NCBI GenBank assembly: GCA_947625775.1
Contig: CANQPM010000002.1
Coordinates: 124,001-188,000, forward strand
Reading direction: 5' to 3'
Source of the DNA: an uncultured Lachnospiraceae bacterium
Lineage (GTDB): Bacteria > Bacillota > Clostridia > Lachnospirales > Lachnospiraceae
DNA: 64,000 nucleotides
Shown: positions 27,665 to 35,693 of the stretch, in pieces
How the letters are laid out: each line of letters starts with the position of its first letter
Position numbering within the stretch: the first letter of the stretch is position 1
Made by a program: the position numbers and the translations under genes
The notes under the pieces: generated by a model
The model's database searches: none
Told to the model about the DNA's origin: nothing
Seen by the model: only the letters and a program-made list of their open reading frames with translations

Positions 27665-28798
27665 ATGAAAAAAAAGGGAAAAAAGAAAAATGGAAATAAA
27701 ATTGCAAAAATTCCTGTTTTTTACCTGATATATCTGACAGTGACGGCTGCCGTGATTTTTGCCATAGTTCTTTCCATGCAGCTTGTCAGAAGCAGGCTTG
27801 CAGAGTATGAGGCCGCCCAGCCAAGGTATGTCGCGGCGGAGGTATTTGCACAGTATTTCCAGCCGATTGACTATAATTCCCTGCTTGCAGACTCGAACTA
27901 TGAGGCAGGCGAGGCTGGAACCGATGAATTGATAGAATATCTTAAAAATGAGATAGGCGACAGCAGGCTTACATACGCGGCAGGCTCGTCAGATGACGAA
28001 AATGAGGTTAAATATATCGTAAAGGCAGGGCAGAAGCAGCTTGCGGCAATAGTGCTTACTACAGCTGATGCCAAGACAAAGCATGGGTATGACACATACG
28101 AATATTCGCATATGGACTTATATTTAAACACAGATGAATATTTAAAGGAGCTGTCGTCATATACAGTCAAAGCGCCTTCCTCATATACGGTAGAGCTGGA
28201 CGGAAGCGCGCTTTCAAAGGAGCTTGTGACATCGACTTACATGCAGGAGGATATTCTGCAGTATTGCCCGTCAGACGTTCCCGGCATTGAGTATTCGGTA
28301 TATACCATAACGGGGCTTGATAAAGCGCCTGGCGAGGTAAAGGTATCCGCGCCGGACGGTACGGCCGCTGAAGTTTCATTTGATGACGAGACAAATACAT
28401 ATACCAGCAGCCTTGCATACAGCGGGCAGCTTGCCGCGGAATACACGGAGCCTGTGACAAAGGCGATTGAAGGGTACGCCGCGTATATACAGGCTGCCGA
28501 GAATGTAAGCCTGGACAGCATAAAAGGCTATTATGACACAAGCTCAAAGGTGTACTCGGAGATTGTGGCTATGAGCGGCGACAGATGGATGGTAAACGCG
28601 GGGGGCGGCATTGATTTTGAAGATGTCCAGGTGGGAGAGTTTTATGCGCATACGCCTGAAATTTTCTCATGCCACATTTCATTTACACAGTACATACACA
28701 GGGCGGGCAGCGAGGACTATGTTGATGCTATTGACAAGTATGTGTTCCTGCATCTTGTCAATGGGGAATATAAGATATATTATTGGTATAATGCGTAA
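27665..28798 (+). CDS. Membrane-anchored extracytoplasmic protein, function unknown
   Basis: The 377-residue protein begins with a very basic stretch (MKKKGKKKNGNKIAKI), one membrane helix (about residues 18-40), and a long extracytoplasmic region rich in Tyr, Ser and Thr. It was not recognised. The spacing of 18 bases after the glycosidase gene and a GAGGGAG ribosome site suggest co-expression with the surface-glycan pair. Its N-terminal layout matches the glycosidase, so both may act together at the membrane surface. Confidence 0.7.
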   Translation: MKKKGKKKNGNKIAKIPVFYLIYLTVTAAVIFAIVLSMQLVRSRLAEYEAAQPRYVAAEVFAQYFQPIDYNSLLADSNYEAGEAGTDELIEYLKNEIGDSRLTYAAGSSDDENEVKYIVKAGQKQLAAIVLTTADAKTKHGYDTYEYSHMDLYLNTDEYLKELSSYTVKAPSSYTVELDGSALSKELVTSTYMQEDILQYCPSDVPGIEYSVYTITGLDKAPGEVKVSAPDGTAAEVSFDDETNTYTSSLAYSGQLAAEYTEPVTKAIEGYAAYIQAAENVSLDSIKGYYDTSSKVYSEIVAMSGDRWMVNAGGGIDFEDVQVGEFYAHTPEIFSCHISFTQYIHRAGSEDYVDAIDKYVFLHLVNGEYKIYYWYNA

Positions 28799-28836
28799 AA
28801 AAACGTGAAAAAATTTTCCTTTTTTGAAAAAAAGTG

Positions 28837-28864
28837 TTGACGTATCATAAATATATGTTATAAT
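28837..28864 (+). promoter_or_regulatory. Strong promoter for rpsU
   Basis: TTGACG (28837-28842), 16 bases, TATAAT (28859-28864). The leader before the rpsU start is about 70 bases long and contains a GGAGGGAGG purine stretch. Confidence 0.85.
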
Positions 28865-28940
28865 CTTAAATGTGCAATTATTAAACCCGAACAGTCTGGC
28901 ACACGATAATTAGGGCTGGAGGGAGGTTAGGTGTGATAGT

Positions 28941-29117
28941 ATGTCAAATGTAATCGTTAAAGAAAACGAAACTTTGGACAGCGCTTTACGCAGATTTAAG
29001 AGAAGCTGTGCGAAGGCAGGAATCCAGCAGGAAATCCGCAAGAGAGAGCATTATGAGAAGCCAAGCGTAAAACGTAAGAAGAAGTCTGAAGCAGCTAGGA
29101 AGCGTAAATATAATTAA
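28941..29117 (+). CDS. rpsU: 30S ribosomal protein S21
   Basis: The 58-residue basic protein [20 protein letters not shown] is S21, including [23 protein letters not shown] and the Arg/Lys-rich tail ending KRKYN. S21 binds 16S rRNA near the anti-Shine-Dalgarno on the 30S platform. It is just under the track length limit and so is missing from it. It has its own strong promoter and a tight terminator, so it is monocistronic here. Confidence 0.97.
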   Translation: MSNVIVKENETLDSALRRFKRSCAKAGIQQEIRKREHYEKPSVKRKKKSEAARKRKYN

Positions 29118-29124
29118 TGAAGTG

Positions 29125-29153
29125 AAATCCTTGGCATTTGTCAAGGATTTTTT
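29125..29153 (+). terminator. Intrinsic terminator after rpsU
   Basis: AAATCCTTG (29125-29133) and CAAGGATTT (29142-29150) form a perfect 9-bp stem with an eight-base loop, followed by further T residues. Confidence 0.88.
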
Positions 29154-29256
29154 CATCTGAATGTCAGTTAAACGGGCTGGACAGCAAGACGCAAGGGTAG
29201 CGTTTCAGCTGATAGCTGATGACAGTCAGCATGAAAATGTAAGGGAGAGATTAGTT

Positions 29257-29844
29257 ATGTTAAAGAATATTGAGATTGCAGGATATGACCTGTATCATCT
29301 TGTAGCGTGCTTTTTCTTGTTCAGCATTATAGGCTGGGTGGTTGAGTCGATATATATGTCATTCTGCAACAAAAAGCTCACAAACAGGGGATTTATGACG
29401 GGACCGTTCTGTCCCATATACGGTTTTGGGGCTACGGCGGGGTACATACTTCTTCATCCGTTTGCGGATCACATAGTGCTTTTGTATCTGGCAGGGGCGC
29501 TGCTTGCCACGGTATTTGAGTTTCTGGTGGCTAAGCTTATGATTAAGCTTTTCGGCGAGGTATGGTGGGATTATAACGACAAGTTCTGCAATTACAAAGG
29601 CGTTGTGTGCCTTGAAAGCACGCTTGCATGGGGAGTGTATGCCGTCATAATCATCACGTTTTTGTTTGACAAGGTTATGAGCTTTGTAGACAAATACCCT
29701 CATTCGTGGGGGATTAAGACAATCACGCTGATATTCGTCATGGCGCTGTTTGACTTCTGCTATCATTTTGCCATGTCCGTGAAAATAAGCGATGAAAAAA
29801 GGGAGGAGCTTTCAGAGCTTTACCATAGGCTCAGAAGGAAGTAA
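29257..29844 (+). CDS. Putative ABC-transporter-type membrane protein (PF06541-like)
   Basis: The 195-residue protein has about five hydrophobic segments and the family hallmarks FSIIGWVVESIYMSF, RGFMTGPFCPIYGFGA and the charged C-terminus after FDFCYHFAMSVKISDEKREEL. Such proteins are annotated as putative ABC-transporter permeases, but no ATPase partner is adjacent and the real role is unknown. The track starts at 29161. GGAGAG seven bases before ATG 29257 and the conserved family start favour the shorter form. It follows the rpsU terminator, so it needs its own promoter, which I cannot place. Confidence 0.75.
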   Translation: MLKNIEIAGYDLYHLVACFFLFSIIGWVVESIYMSFCNKKLTNRGFMTGPFCPIYGFGATAGYILLHPFADHIVLLYLAGALLATVFEFLVAKLMIKLFGEVWWDYNDKFCNYKGVVCLESTLAWGVYAVIIITFLFDKVMSFVDKYPHSWGIKTITLIFVMALFDFCYHFAMSVKISDEKREELSELYHRLRRK

Positions 29845-29972
29845 ACCAAAGGCAGTCAGTATTGTAAAATTCATTGTGGGCGGCAGCTTAAATGCCGTCC
29901 ATATTGCATAAGAAAGGCAAAAACCGCATAGATTTCTTAATAAATGGTAGTAAAACCGATAGAGGGATGCCT

Positions 29973-31148
29973 ATGTGGTTTAGGAAAAGATTATTTTGCA
30001 TACTGATGGCGTTGACGTTGGCATTGCAGATAGCAGCGTCTGATACGCTTGTCGTCAGGGCGGAAGGACCTGAGATAACGTCTCCGTCAGCTATACTTGT
30101 GGAGGCGACGACAGGCACAGTCCTGTTTGAGAAAAATCCTGATGAGGTGAGGAGCCCCGCAAGCATCACGAAAATAATGACGCTGCTGCTTACGTTTGAG
30201 GCGCTGGAGAACGGCAGGATAAAGCTTGAGGACGAGGTTGTAACAAGCGAGTACGCCATGTCTATGGGCGGTTCGCAGGTGTTTTTGGAGGCTGGCGAGG
30301 TACAGACGGTTGACACGCTTATAAAGTGTATTGCCGTGGCAAGCGGAAATGACGCGTCTGTTGCCATGGCTGAGTTTCTTGCGGGGAGTGAGGCGGACTT
30401 TGTAAACCAGATGAATGAAAAAGCGGCGCAGCTTGGAATGACTAACACTCATTTTGTCGACTGCTGCGGGCTTTCAAATGATATGGAGCACCATACTACG
30501 GCAAGGGATGTGGCGATAATGTCAAGGGAGCTGATTACAAAATATCCTCAGGTATATAATTACACGAAAATATGGCAGGAGGATATCACGCACGTCACAG
30601 GAAGGGGCAGCACGCCATTTACGCTGTCAAGCACCAACAAGCTGTTGAAACAGTACCAGTGGACCACAGGGCTGAAAACAGGCTCCACAAACCTCGCAAA
30701 GTACTGTTTTAGCGCGACGGCAAGCAAAGACGATATCAACCTTATAGCCGTGATAATGGGCGCGCCTGATCATAAGGCAAGATTCTCAGAGGCGCAGAGC
30801 CTTTTGGAATACGGCTTTGCCATGACACGGCTTTATGTAGACGAGAGCGAAAATAAGCTTTCACCTATAGCGGTAAAGGGCGGCAAGGAGGATTACGTGG
30901 AGCTTGCTCCCGAAAAGACGTTTAGGTATCTTGACACGACAGGCGCGGATTTTACCCAGATTGAAAAAAGCTTTGAGTACGGCGATGAGCTTATAGCGCC
31001 AGTAGACGAGGGCACGGCGGCAGGGCGGATTGTGTACAAATTAAACGGAAACATAATAGGCAGCGTACCCCTGCGCACAGTAAAAGGCGTGGAGAAGGCG
31101 TATTATTTTGATTACCTGAAAAGGCTTATGATGGAATACATGCTGTAA
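29973..31148 (+). CDS. D-alanyl-D-alanine carboxypeptidase (S11 family, DacF-like)
   Basis: The enzyme removes the terminal D-Ala from peptidoglycan stem peptides outside the membrane. A signal peptide (MWFRKRLFCILMALTLALQI) is followed by the S11 catalytic motifs: SITK with nucleophile Ser64, SGN at residues 124-126, and KTG (GLKTGST). The C-terminal beta-rich domain of PBP5-type enzymes follows. The track start at 29892 is too early. AGAGGG at 29961-29966 favours ATG 29973. A second paralogue lies at 43369. No neighbouring sporulation sigma genes are seen, so the assignment to dacF itself is not secure. Confidence 0.9.
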   Translation: MWFRKRLFCILMALTLALQIAASDTLVVRAEGPEITSPSAILVEATTGTVLFEKNPDEVRSPASITKIMTLLLTFEALENGRIKLEDEVVTSEYAMSMGGSQVFLEAGEVQTVDTLIKCIAVASGNDASVAMAEFLAGSEADFVNQMNEKAAQLGMTNTHFVDCCGLSNDMEHHTTARDVAIMSRELITKYPQVYNYTKIWQEDITHVTGRGSTPFTLSSTNKLLKQYQWTTGLKTGSTNLAKYCFSATASKDDINLIAVIMGAPDHKARFSEAQSLLEYGFAMTRLYVDESENKLSPIAVKGGKEDYVELAPEKTFRYLDTTGADFTQIEKSFEYGDELIAPVDEGTAAGRIVYKLNGNIIGSVPLRTVKGVEKAYYFDYLKRLMMEYML

Positions 31149-31287
31149 GCTGCCAATTATTATAAAAAGCGGTATGTTCTGCCCAATGGCGGACAGCCGT
31201 TAAAGCCGCTGATTAGCATTGCCTGCCGTGTAAACGCTAAGTAAAGGGGCAAATGGCAGCATGCATATTTATAGAAAGGTCATTTTA

Positions 31288-32169
31288 ATGGGCAATATAT
31301 TTTGGATAATAGCTGTGGCTGTGATAGCGGCAGGCATAGGACTGCTTACAGTCGGAGTCATTGACGGCAACAGGTTTGTTGTGGTAAAGGAAGAATTTGA
31401 GCTTCCGAATATCGCAAAGGAATGTCGCTTTGTGCTTATCTCAGACCTCCACAACAAGATATACGGAAAGAAAAACGACAAGCTTATAAATGCAATAGAA
31501 AATATAAATCCCGATTTTATATTGATCGCGGGCGACTTAGTGACCTCAAGGGAAAAAGAGGACATGACGCCCGCAATCGAGCTTGTAAACACGCTCAGTA
31601 AGCATTACCACATATATTACGGAATGGGCAACCACGAAACAAAAATAAAAAGCCGCCGTGAGGATTTTGGAGATATGTTTGACGTGCTCAAAAAAAGCAT
31701 TGACAGCCCAAATGTCACTATGCTTGAAAATGAGTGTGTCATACTTTCCGATTACAATATAGCCCTCACGGGGCTTGAGCTTGATTTGGAATATTTCGCG
31801 CATTTCAGAAAAAAGCCCATGGCAGAAGATTACTTAAACACTACAATAGGAAAGCCGCGCCGTGGACGCTGCAATATACTTATCGCGCACAATCCCGATT
31901 ATTTTGAAGAATACTCCGACTGGGGCGCAGACTTGGTTCTCTCGGGACACATTCACGGCGGCATCATGCGCCTTCCAGTCCTCGGCGGAGTAATAGCCCC
32001 CTCATACAGACTTTTCCCCAAATACGACGGAGGCATATTCAAAGAAAAAAATTCAACAATGCTCCTCAGCAGAGGCATAGGCTCACACACCATTCCGTTA
32101 AGGTTTTTCAACCCCGCAGAACTCCACGCCGTTACAATAAAACCTGCTGAAAAACCTGCTGAAACATAG
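31288..32169 (+). CDS. Membrane-anchored metallophosphoesterase (YaeI/calcineurin-like)
   Basis: The 293-residue protein has one N-terminal membrane helix and a calcineurin-like phosphoesterase domain with the two-metal motifs: ISDLHN, IAGDLVT, GMGNHE and LSGHIHGG. Relatives hydrolyse UDP-2,3-diacylglucosamine-like lipids or other phosphodiesters at the membrane; the substrate here is unknown. ATG 31261 is in frame, but AGAAAGG fits ATG 31288 better. Family B copy 2 begins eight bases after the stop codon. Confidence 0.87.
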   Translation: MGNIFWIIAVAVIAAGIGLLTVGVIDGNRFVVVKEEFELPNIAKECRFVLISDLHNKIYGKKNDKLINAIENINPDFILIAGDLVTSREKEDMTPAIELVNTLSKHYHIYYGMGNHETKIKSRREDFGDMFDVLKKSIDSPNVTMLENECVILSDYNIALTGLELDLEYFAHFRKKPMAEDYLNTTIGKPRRGRCNILIAHNPDYFEEYSDWGADLVLSGHIHGGIMRLPVLGGVIAPSYRLFPKYDGGIFKEKNSTMLLSRGIGSHTIPLRFFNPAELHAVTIKPAEKPAET

Positions 32170-32176
32170 GACACGC

Positions 32177-32357
32177 CAAAACCCTAGCCCGAGCAGGATA
32201 TATATCCCATGAAGACCTTTGGGGAGCGTCGGCACTTAGTGAGACGAGCCGTAAAAGCGTAGCTCCTTTTACGGCGCAGCCGAACTTAGTGTCCGCTACG
32301 CTTCCCACTAAGCGCAAGCGGGTCTGAATGGGATATATATCCTGCTCGGGCGACCGC
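32177..32357 (-). repeat. Family B palindromic repeat, copy 2
   Basis: This is the inverted counterpart of 9979-10159. The conserved core includes GTAAAAGCGTAGCTCCTTTTAC and AGCGCAAGCG, and both borders match (CCTAGCCCGAG and CTCGGGCGACC). The outer stem reads GCCCGAGCAGGATATATATCCCA with its exact complement, where copy 1 has GAGAAGGGGCATATTTCCCC, so many base pairs differ but pairing is intact. The tip stem has CCG/CGG where copy 1 has CTG/CAG. It lies between the phosphoesterase gene and scpA and fills most of that 310-base gap; no gene is present. Confidence 0.85.
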
Positions 32358-32479
32358 ATTAATCACACACTCATTAAAAACAACATAACCAAAAACAACA
32401 GTTTGCCTTGCACTTTTTCCAAAATTTATGTAGAATAAAAAAAGCGCTGATAAAAACTGCAGACAAAGGATTGAAAAAA

Positions 32480-33229
32480 ATGGCAATATCCGTAAAGCTT
32501 GAAGTATTTGAAGGTCCTCTTGACCTTCTGCTTCACCTTATAGAAAAAAACAAAATAGACATATACGACATTCCAATAGTCGTGATAACAGAGCAGTACC
32601 TCGATTACATCAAGCAGATGGAAACAGAGGACATGAACATAATGAGCGAGTTTCTAGTCATGGCGGCGACACTCCTCGACATAAAATGCCGAATGTTGCT
32701 GCCAAAGGAGGTAAACGAGGAAGGCGAGGAGGAAGATCCAAGAGCCGAGCTTGTCCAAAAGCTGTTGGAATACAAAATGTATAAGTATATGGCGATTGAA
32801 CTTAGGGACAAGCAGGTAGACGCTGCCAAAAGCTGGTACAAAAAGCCCATGCTCCCCAAGGAGGTGCAGGATTACCAGTATCCGATAGATTACGCGGAGC
32901 TTATAGGCGACATGACGCTTGCAAAGCTCCACGAGATTTTCAAGCAGGCGATTAAACGTCAGGAGGACAAGATAGATCCCATCAGAAGCAAATTTGGCAC
33001 GATAGAGAAAGACGAAATAAATCTCGAAGAAAAGCAAGGCTACATAGAAGAATATGTCAGAAACCATAAGCGTTTCAGCTTTAGAAAGCTTTTGGAGCGC
33101 CAGGGCAGCAAAATGGAAGTGATAGTGACATTTCTCGCAGTGCTGGAAATGATGAAGCAGGGCATCATTGAAATAGAGCAGGAGGACACCTTCTCCGACA
33201 TAATAATCACATCAAGCATTGCAGCATAA
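32480..33229 (+). CDS. scpA: Segregation and condensation protein A
   Basis: ScpA is the kleisin subunit bridging the SMC dimer in the bacterial condensin complex, acting in chromosome compaction and origin segregation. The 249-residue protein starts with the family signature KLEVFEGPLDLLLHLIEKNKIDIYDIPI, has an acidic middle (EEGEEEDPRAEL), and ends with the winged-helix that binds the SMC head (TFLAVLEMMKQGIIEIEQ). The upstream extension from 32408 is rejected; AAGGA precedes ATG 32480. scpB follows after a gap of about 115 bases. Confidence 0.95.
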   Translation: MAISVKLEVFEGPLDLLLHLIEKNKIDIYDIPIVVITEQYLDYIKQMETEDMNIMSEFLVMAATLLDIKCRMLLPKEVNEEGEEEDPRAELVQKLLEYKMYKYMAIELRDKQVDAAKSWYKKPMLPKEVQDYQYPIDYAELIGDMTLAKLHEIFKQAIKRQEDKIDPIRSKFGTIEKDEINLEEKQGYIEEYVRNHKRFSFRKLLERQGSKMEVIVTFLAVLEMMKQGIIEIEQEDTFSDIIITSSIAA

Positions 33230-33345
33230 GTGCGGATAACCGCCATAAGCCAATGGCATAGATGCATTTAAAAATTCGGATTTAGCCTGTGAGCTTTCAA
33301 GGCAGGAGGCTTATATTTGGTATAGCTGAAAGGTTGTGTATATAT

Positions 33346-33915
33346 TTGGATAAGGATAAAATAGAAGCGGTTATTGAGGCTGTGCTTTTTGCAATGGGCG
33401 ATTCCGTGGAAATGTCAAAGCTTGCCTATGTGCTTGAAATGACAGAGATAGAAATACGCGCGATAATCGCCGACATGAACATCAAATATGAAAAAGAGGA
33501 CAGGGGAATATGCATAGTGGAGCTCGACAACGCCTTTCAGCTCTGCACTAAGCCCGAACTGTACGAATATCTGATAAAAGTGGCAAAAGCGCCGCGAAAA
33601 TACGTCATGTCGGACACGCTTTTGGAAACCCTGTCAATAATAGCGTACAAGCAGCCAGTGACAAGGCTTGAGGTTGAGAAGATAAGGGGCGTAAGCAGCG
33701 ACCATGCGATAAACCGCCTGATGGAATATAATCTCATACAGGAGCTTGGCAGGCTCGATGCCCCAGGGCGTCCGCTGCTTTTCGGCACGACGGAGGAGTT
33801 TTTGAGAACATTCGGCGTCAAATCGCTCGGCGACCTGCCTACGCTCAATCCCGACCAGCTTGAAGATTTCAAAAAGCAGGCTGAGGAGGAGGCGGATTTA
33901 AAGGTTGATATTTAA
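33346..33915 (+). CDS. scpB: Segregation and condensation protein B
   Basis: ScpB dimers bind ScpA and complete the SMC-ScpAB condensin. Tandem winged-helix domains are evident: IEAVIEAVLFAMGDSVEMSKLA, and SDTLLETLSIIAYKQPVTRLEVEKIRGVSSDHAI, the strongest family motif. The start is uncertain. The track uses GTG 33289, but similarity begins at LDKDKIEAV, encoded from TTG 33346 with GAAAGG 12 bases before it. No ATG is available in frame. Length from TTG is 189 residues, typical of ScpB. Confidence 0.92.
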   Translation: MDKDKIEAVIEAVLFAMGDSVEMSKLAYVLEMTEIEIRAIIADMNIKYEKEDRGICIVELDNAFQLCTKPELYEYLIKVAKAPRKYVMSDTLLETLSIIAYKQPVTRLEVEKIRGVSSDHAINRLMEYNLIQELGRLDAPGRPLLFGTTEEFLRTFGVKSLGDLPTLNPDQLEDFKKQAEEEADLKVDI

Positions 33916-33918
33916 ATT

Positions 33919-34013
33919 TGTGCTTAGTCACAAATTCGCATGTACATCAAGAATTGGGGATTAGTGTGAAAAATAAATTTTTCACACTGTGCGTCAAGAA
34001 TGGGGGGATTAGT
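33919..34013 (+). repeat. Duplicated hairpin-plus-leader module before udk
   Basis: Two hairpins, AATTTGTG-CTTAGT-CACAAATT and GTGTGAAAAA-TAAA-TTTTTCACAC, are each followed by a similar segment: TCAAGAATTGGGGATTAGTGTG and TCAAGAATGGGGGGATTAGT before the udk ATG. The leader has therefore been tandemly duplicated with hairpins of different sequence. Each unit ends in a purine-rich ribosome-binding-like stretch. Confidence 0.55.
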
Positions 34014-34637
34014 ATGCGCGAGGGAAAGATATGCGTGCTTGGCGTGGCGGGCGGCTCGGCGTCAGGCAAGACCACAATCATCAAAAAACTGAGAGAGTAT
34101 TTCGGAGATGGGATTGCCGTCATAAGCCATGACAGCTACTATAAAGCGCATGATGAAATGCCCTATGAGGAGCGCTGCAGGCTGAACTATGACCACCCCG
34201 ATTCATTTGAGTCCGACAAGATGGCGGAGGACATACGTAGGCTTATCAAAGGCTACAGCATAGATATGCCCGTATATGACTACCGCATACACAACCGCTC
34301 AAAAGAAACGGTAAAGATAGAGCCTAAGCCTGTCATCATTATGGAGGGCATACTGGTGCTTGAAAACCGTGAGCTTAGGGATTTGATGGACATAAAAATT
34401 TTTGTCGATACTGACGCGGATGAGCGTCTGATGCGCCGCATAAAGCGTGACATGGCGGAACGCGGGCGCAGCATAGAGTCCATTATCGACCAATACAGCC
34501 AGACTGTAAAGCCGATGCATGAGGAGTTTGTCGAGCCGTCAAAAAAATATGCAGACATCATTATACCGCGCGGTGGCGAAAACATCGCAGGGCTTGATAT
34601 GCTGACTACGTATCTAAGAAAAAAGCTCAATGAGTAA
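34014..34637 (+). CDS. udk: Uridine kinase family protein
   Basis: The 207-residue P-loop kinase has Walker A GGSASGKTT and the family motifs VISHDSYYKAHDEMP, NYDHPDSFE, MPVYDYRIHNR and the RIKRDMAERGRS lid. It would phosphorylate uridine or cytidine with ATP or GTP in pyrimidine salvage. The track start at 33918 includes a non-homologous leader; GGGGGGA before ATG 34014 marks the true start. The gene ends 11 bases inside the convergent AraC-type gene. Confidence 0.9.
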   Translation: MREGKICVLGVAGGSASGKTTIIKKLREYFGDGIAVISHDSYYKAHDEMPYEERCRLNYDHPDSFESDKMAEDIRRLIKGYSIDMPVYDYRIHNRSKETVKIEPKPVIIMEGILVLENRELRDLMDIKIFVDTDADERLMRRIKRDMAERGRSIESIIDQYSQTVKPMHEEFVEPSKKYADIIIPRGGENIAGLDMLTTYLRKKLNE

Positions 34638-35385
34638 ACGCGTCTTCCCAGTTGTTTCTGAAATGCTTATCGCGGTACTTTGCGGGGGTTATGCCCTCGT
34701 ATTTCTTAAACACCTGTATAAAGTGGCTTTGTGACGAAAAGGCGAGATAATTGGCTATGTCAGTGGCGCTGTAGTCCGAATAGCACAGCAGGTTTTTTGC
34801 CTTTTCAAGCTTCTGCAGCATGATGTATTCGCTTATGGACATACCGATTTCCTTAAAAAACAGCTTTGACAAATAGCTTTCCGAGAGCTTTACATGATCT
34901 GCAAGCTGCTTTAGGGTGATGCGACTGTGTATATGGCTGTAAATATAGTCCATGCACAGCACAATCGGCTTTGACAGTATCTGGCTTTTTTTCAGGGTGA
35001 GCATTTTGTTGCAGAAGTCAAGGCTCATATTTTGGTGTATTTCCTCTATTTCCGTAATGCTTTTGCAGGAATCCATTTTCCTTATGTAAAAATCGCTCAG
35101 GCTGTACGCCCTTTCCTGCTCCATTCCCTTGTCCACGCAGTAGCGCGTGATAAGGGCGGCGGTGATGACAAAATGATACCTGATGTTCTGCAGGGAATTT
35201 TCCGAGAGAATGCCCATTCCGTTTGGATTTGTGAAGGTGTGCGAGGAAAGGTTTTCCGTCACGGCTTCGATATTTCCCTCTGAAACAGCGATATAAAAAT
35301 TAAATTCGTCTTCTATGGGGCGGTGTGCCCTGGCTATTTCGTGCTGTATAAATTCATCTTTGTACCATTCTTTCTGTATATCCAT
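34627..35385 (-). CDS. AraC-family transcriptional regulator
   Basis: The 252-residue protein ends with a typical AraC/XylS double helix-turn-helix (residues about 155-250): RITLKQLADHVKLSESYLSKLFFKEIGMS and YSATDIANYLAFSSQSHFIQVFKKYEGITPAKYR. The N-terminal part is a helical sensing domain, not the cupin type. A ribosome site GGAGGG precedes the ATG. It is divergent from the GH94 gene across 308 bases, so it most likely controls the phosphorylase and the GH17 gene in response to a glucan breakdown product (inference). Its end overlaps the udk end by 11 bases. Confidence 0.9.
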   Translation of the reverse strand: MDIQKEWYKDEFIQHEIARAHRPIEDEFNFYIAVSEGNIEAVTENLSSHTFTNPNGMGILSENSLQNIRYHFVITAALITRYCVDKGMEQERAYSLSDFYIRKMDSCKSITEIEEIHQNMSLDFCNKMLTLKKSQILSKPIVLCMDYIYSHIHSRITLKQLADHVKLSESYLSKLFFKEIGMSISEYIMLQKLEKAKNLLCYSDYSATDIANYLAFSSQSHFIQVFKKYEGITPAKYRDKHFRNNWEDAFTH

Positions 35386-35693
35386 AACAATCCCTCCGTA
35401 CTATTTTAATGTGCTGATTATAAGATAGCATTATTTTGATATTATGGCAAATAATATATAAAAAAATTTCAAAATTTTTGAAACGATGTCAATATCATTA
35501 TATTTAAGACATTAAAATGATGTATGCAATACGAAAGTATCTATATAATAACCACAACAGCAGGTTGTGATACGGCAATCAGATATTGATGGCAAATCAG
35601 ATATGAGCGTCATTATATTGCGTATCATGGCATTGCGCATTTGCAGTTGTTTGGCAGTTTATATCAGTTTAATTTAAGAAACGGAGGATTTCA
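35386..35693. promoter_or_regulatory. Divergent control region between araC-type and GH94 genes
   Basis: TATAAT at 35544-35549 lies on the plus strand without a good -35, as expected for an activator-dependent promoter. Just downstream is the inverted repeat CACAAC-AGCAG-GTTGTG (35553-35569), a candidate operator. The region is otherwise very AT-rich (for example TATTATGGCAAATAATATA near 35440-35460) and contains no gene. Assignment of the operator to the AraC protein is inference. Confidence 0.4.

Noticed and set aside
29160-29256. Riboswitch (c-di-GMP type) suggested by GACGCAAGGG before the membrane-protein gene
   Set aside because: The GEMM core GGCAAACC and tetraloop receptor are absent; only one short hairpin is convincing.
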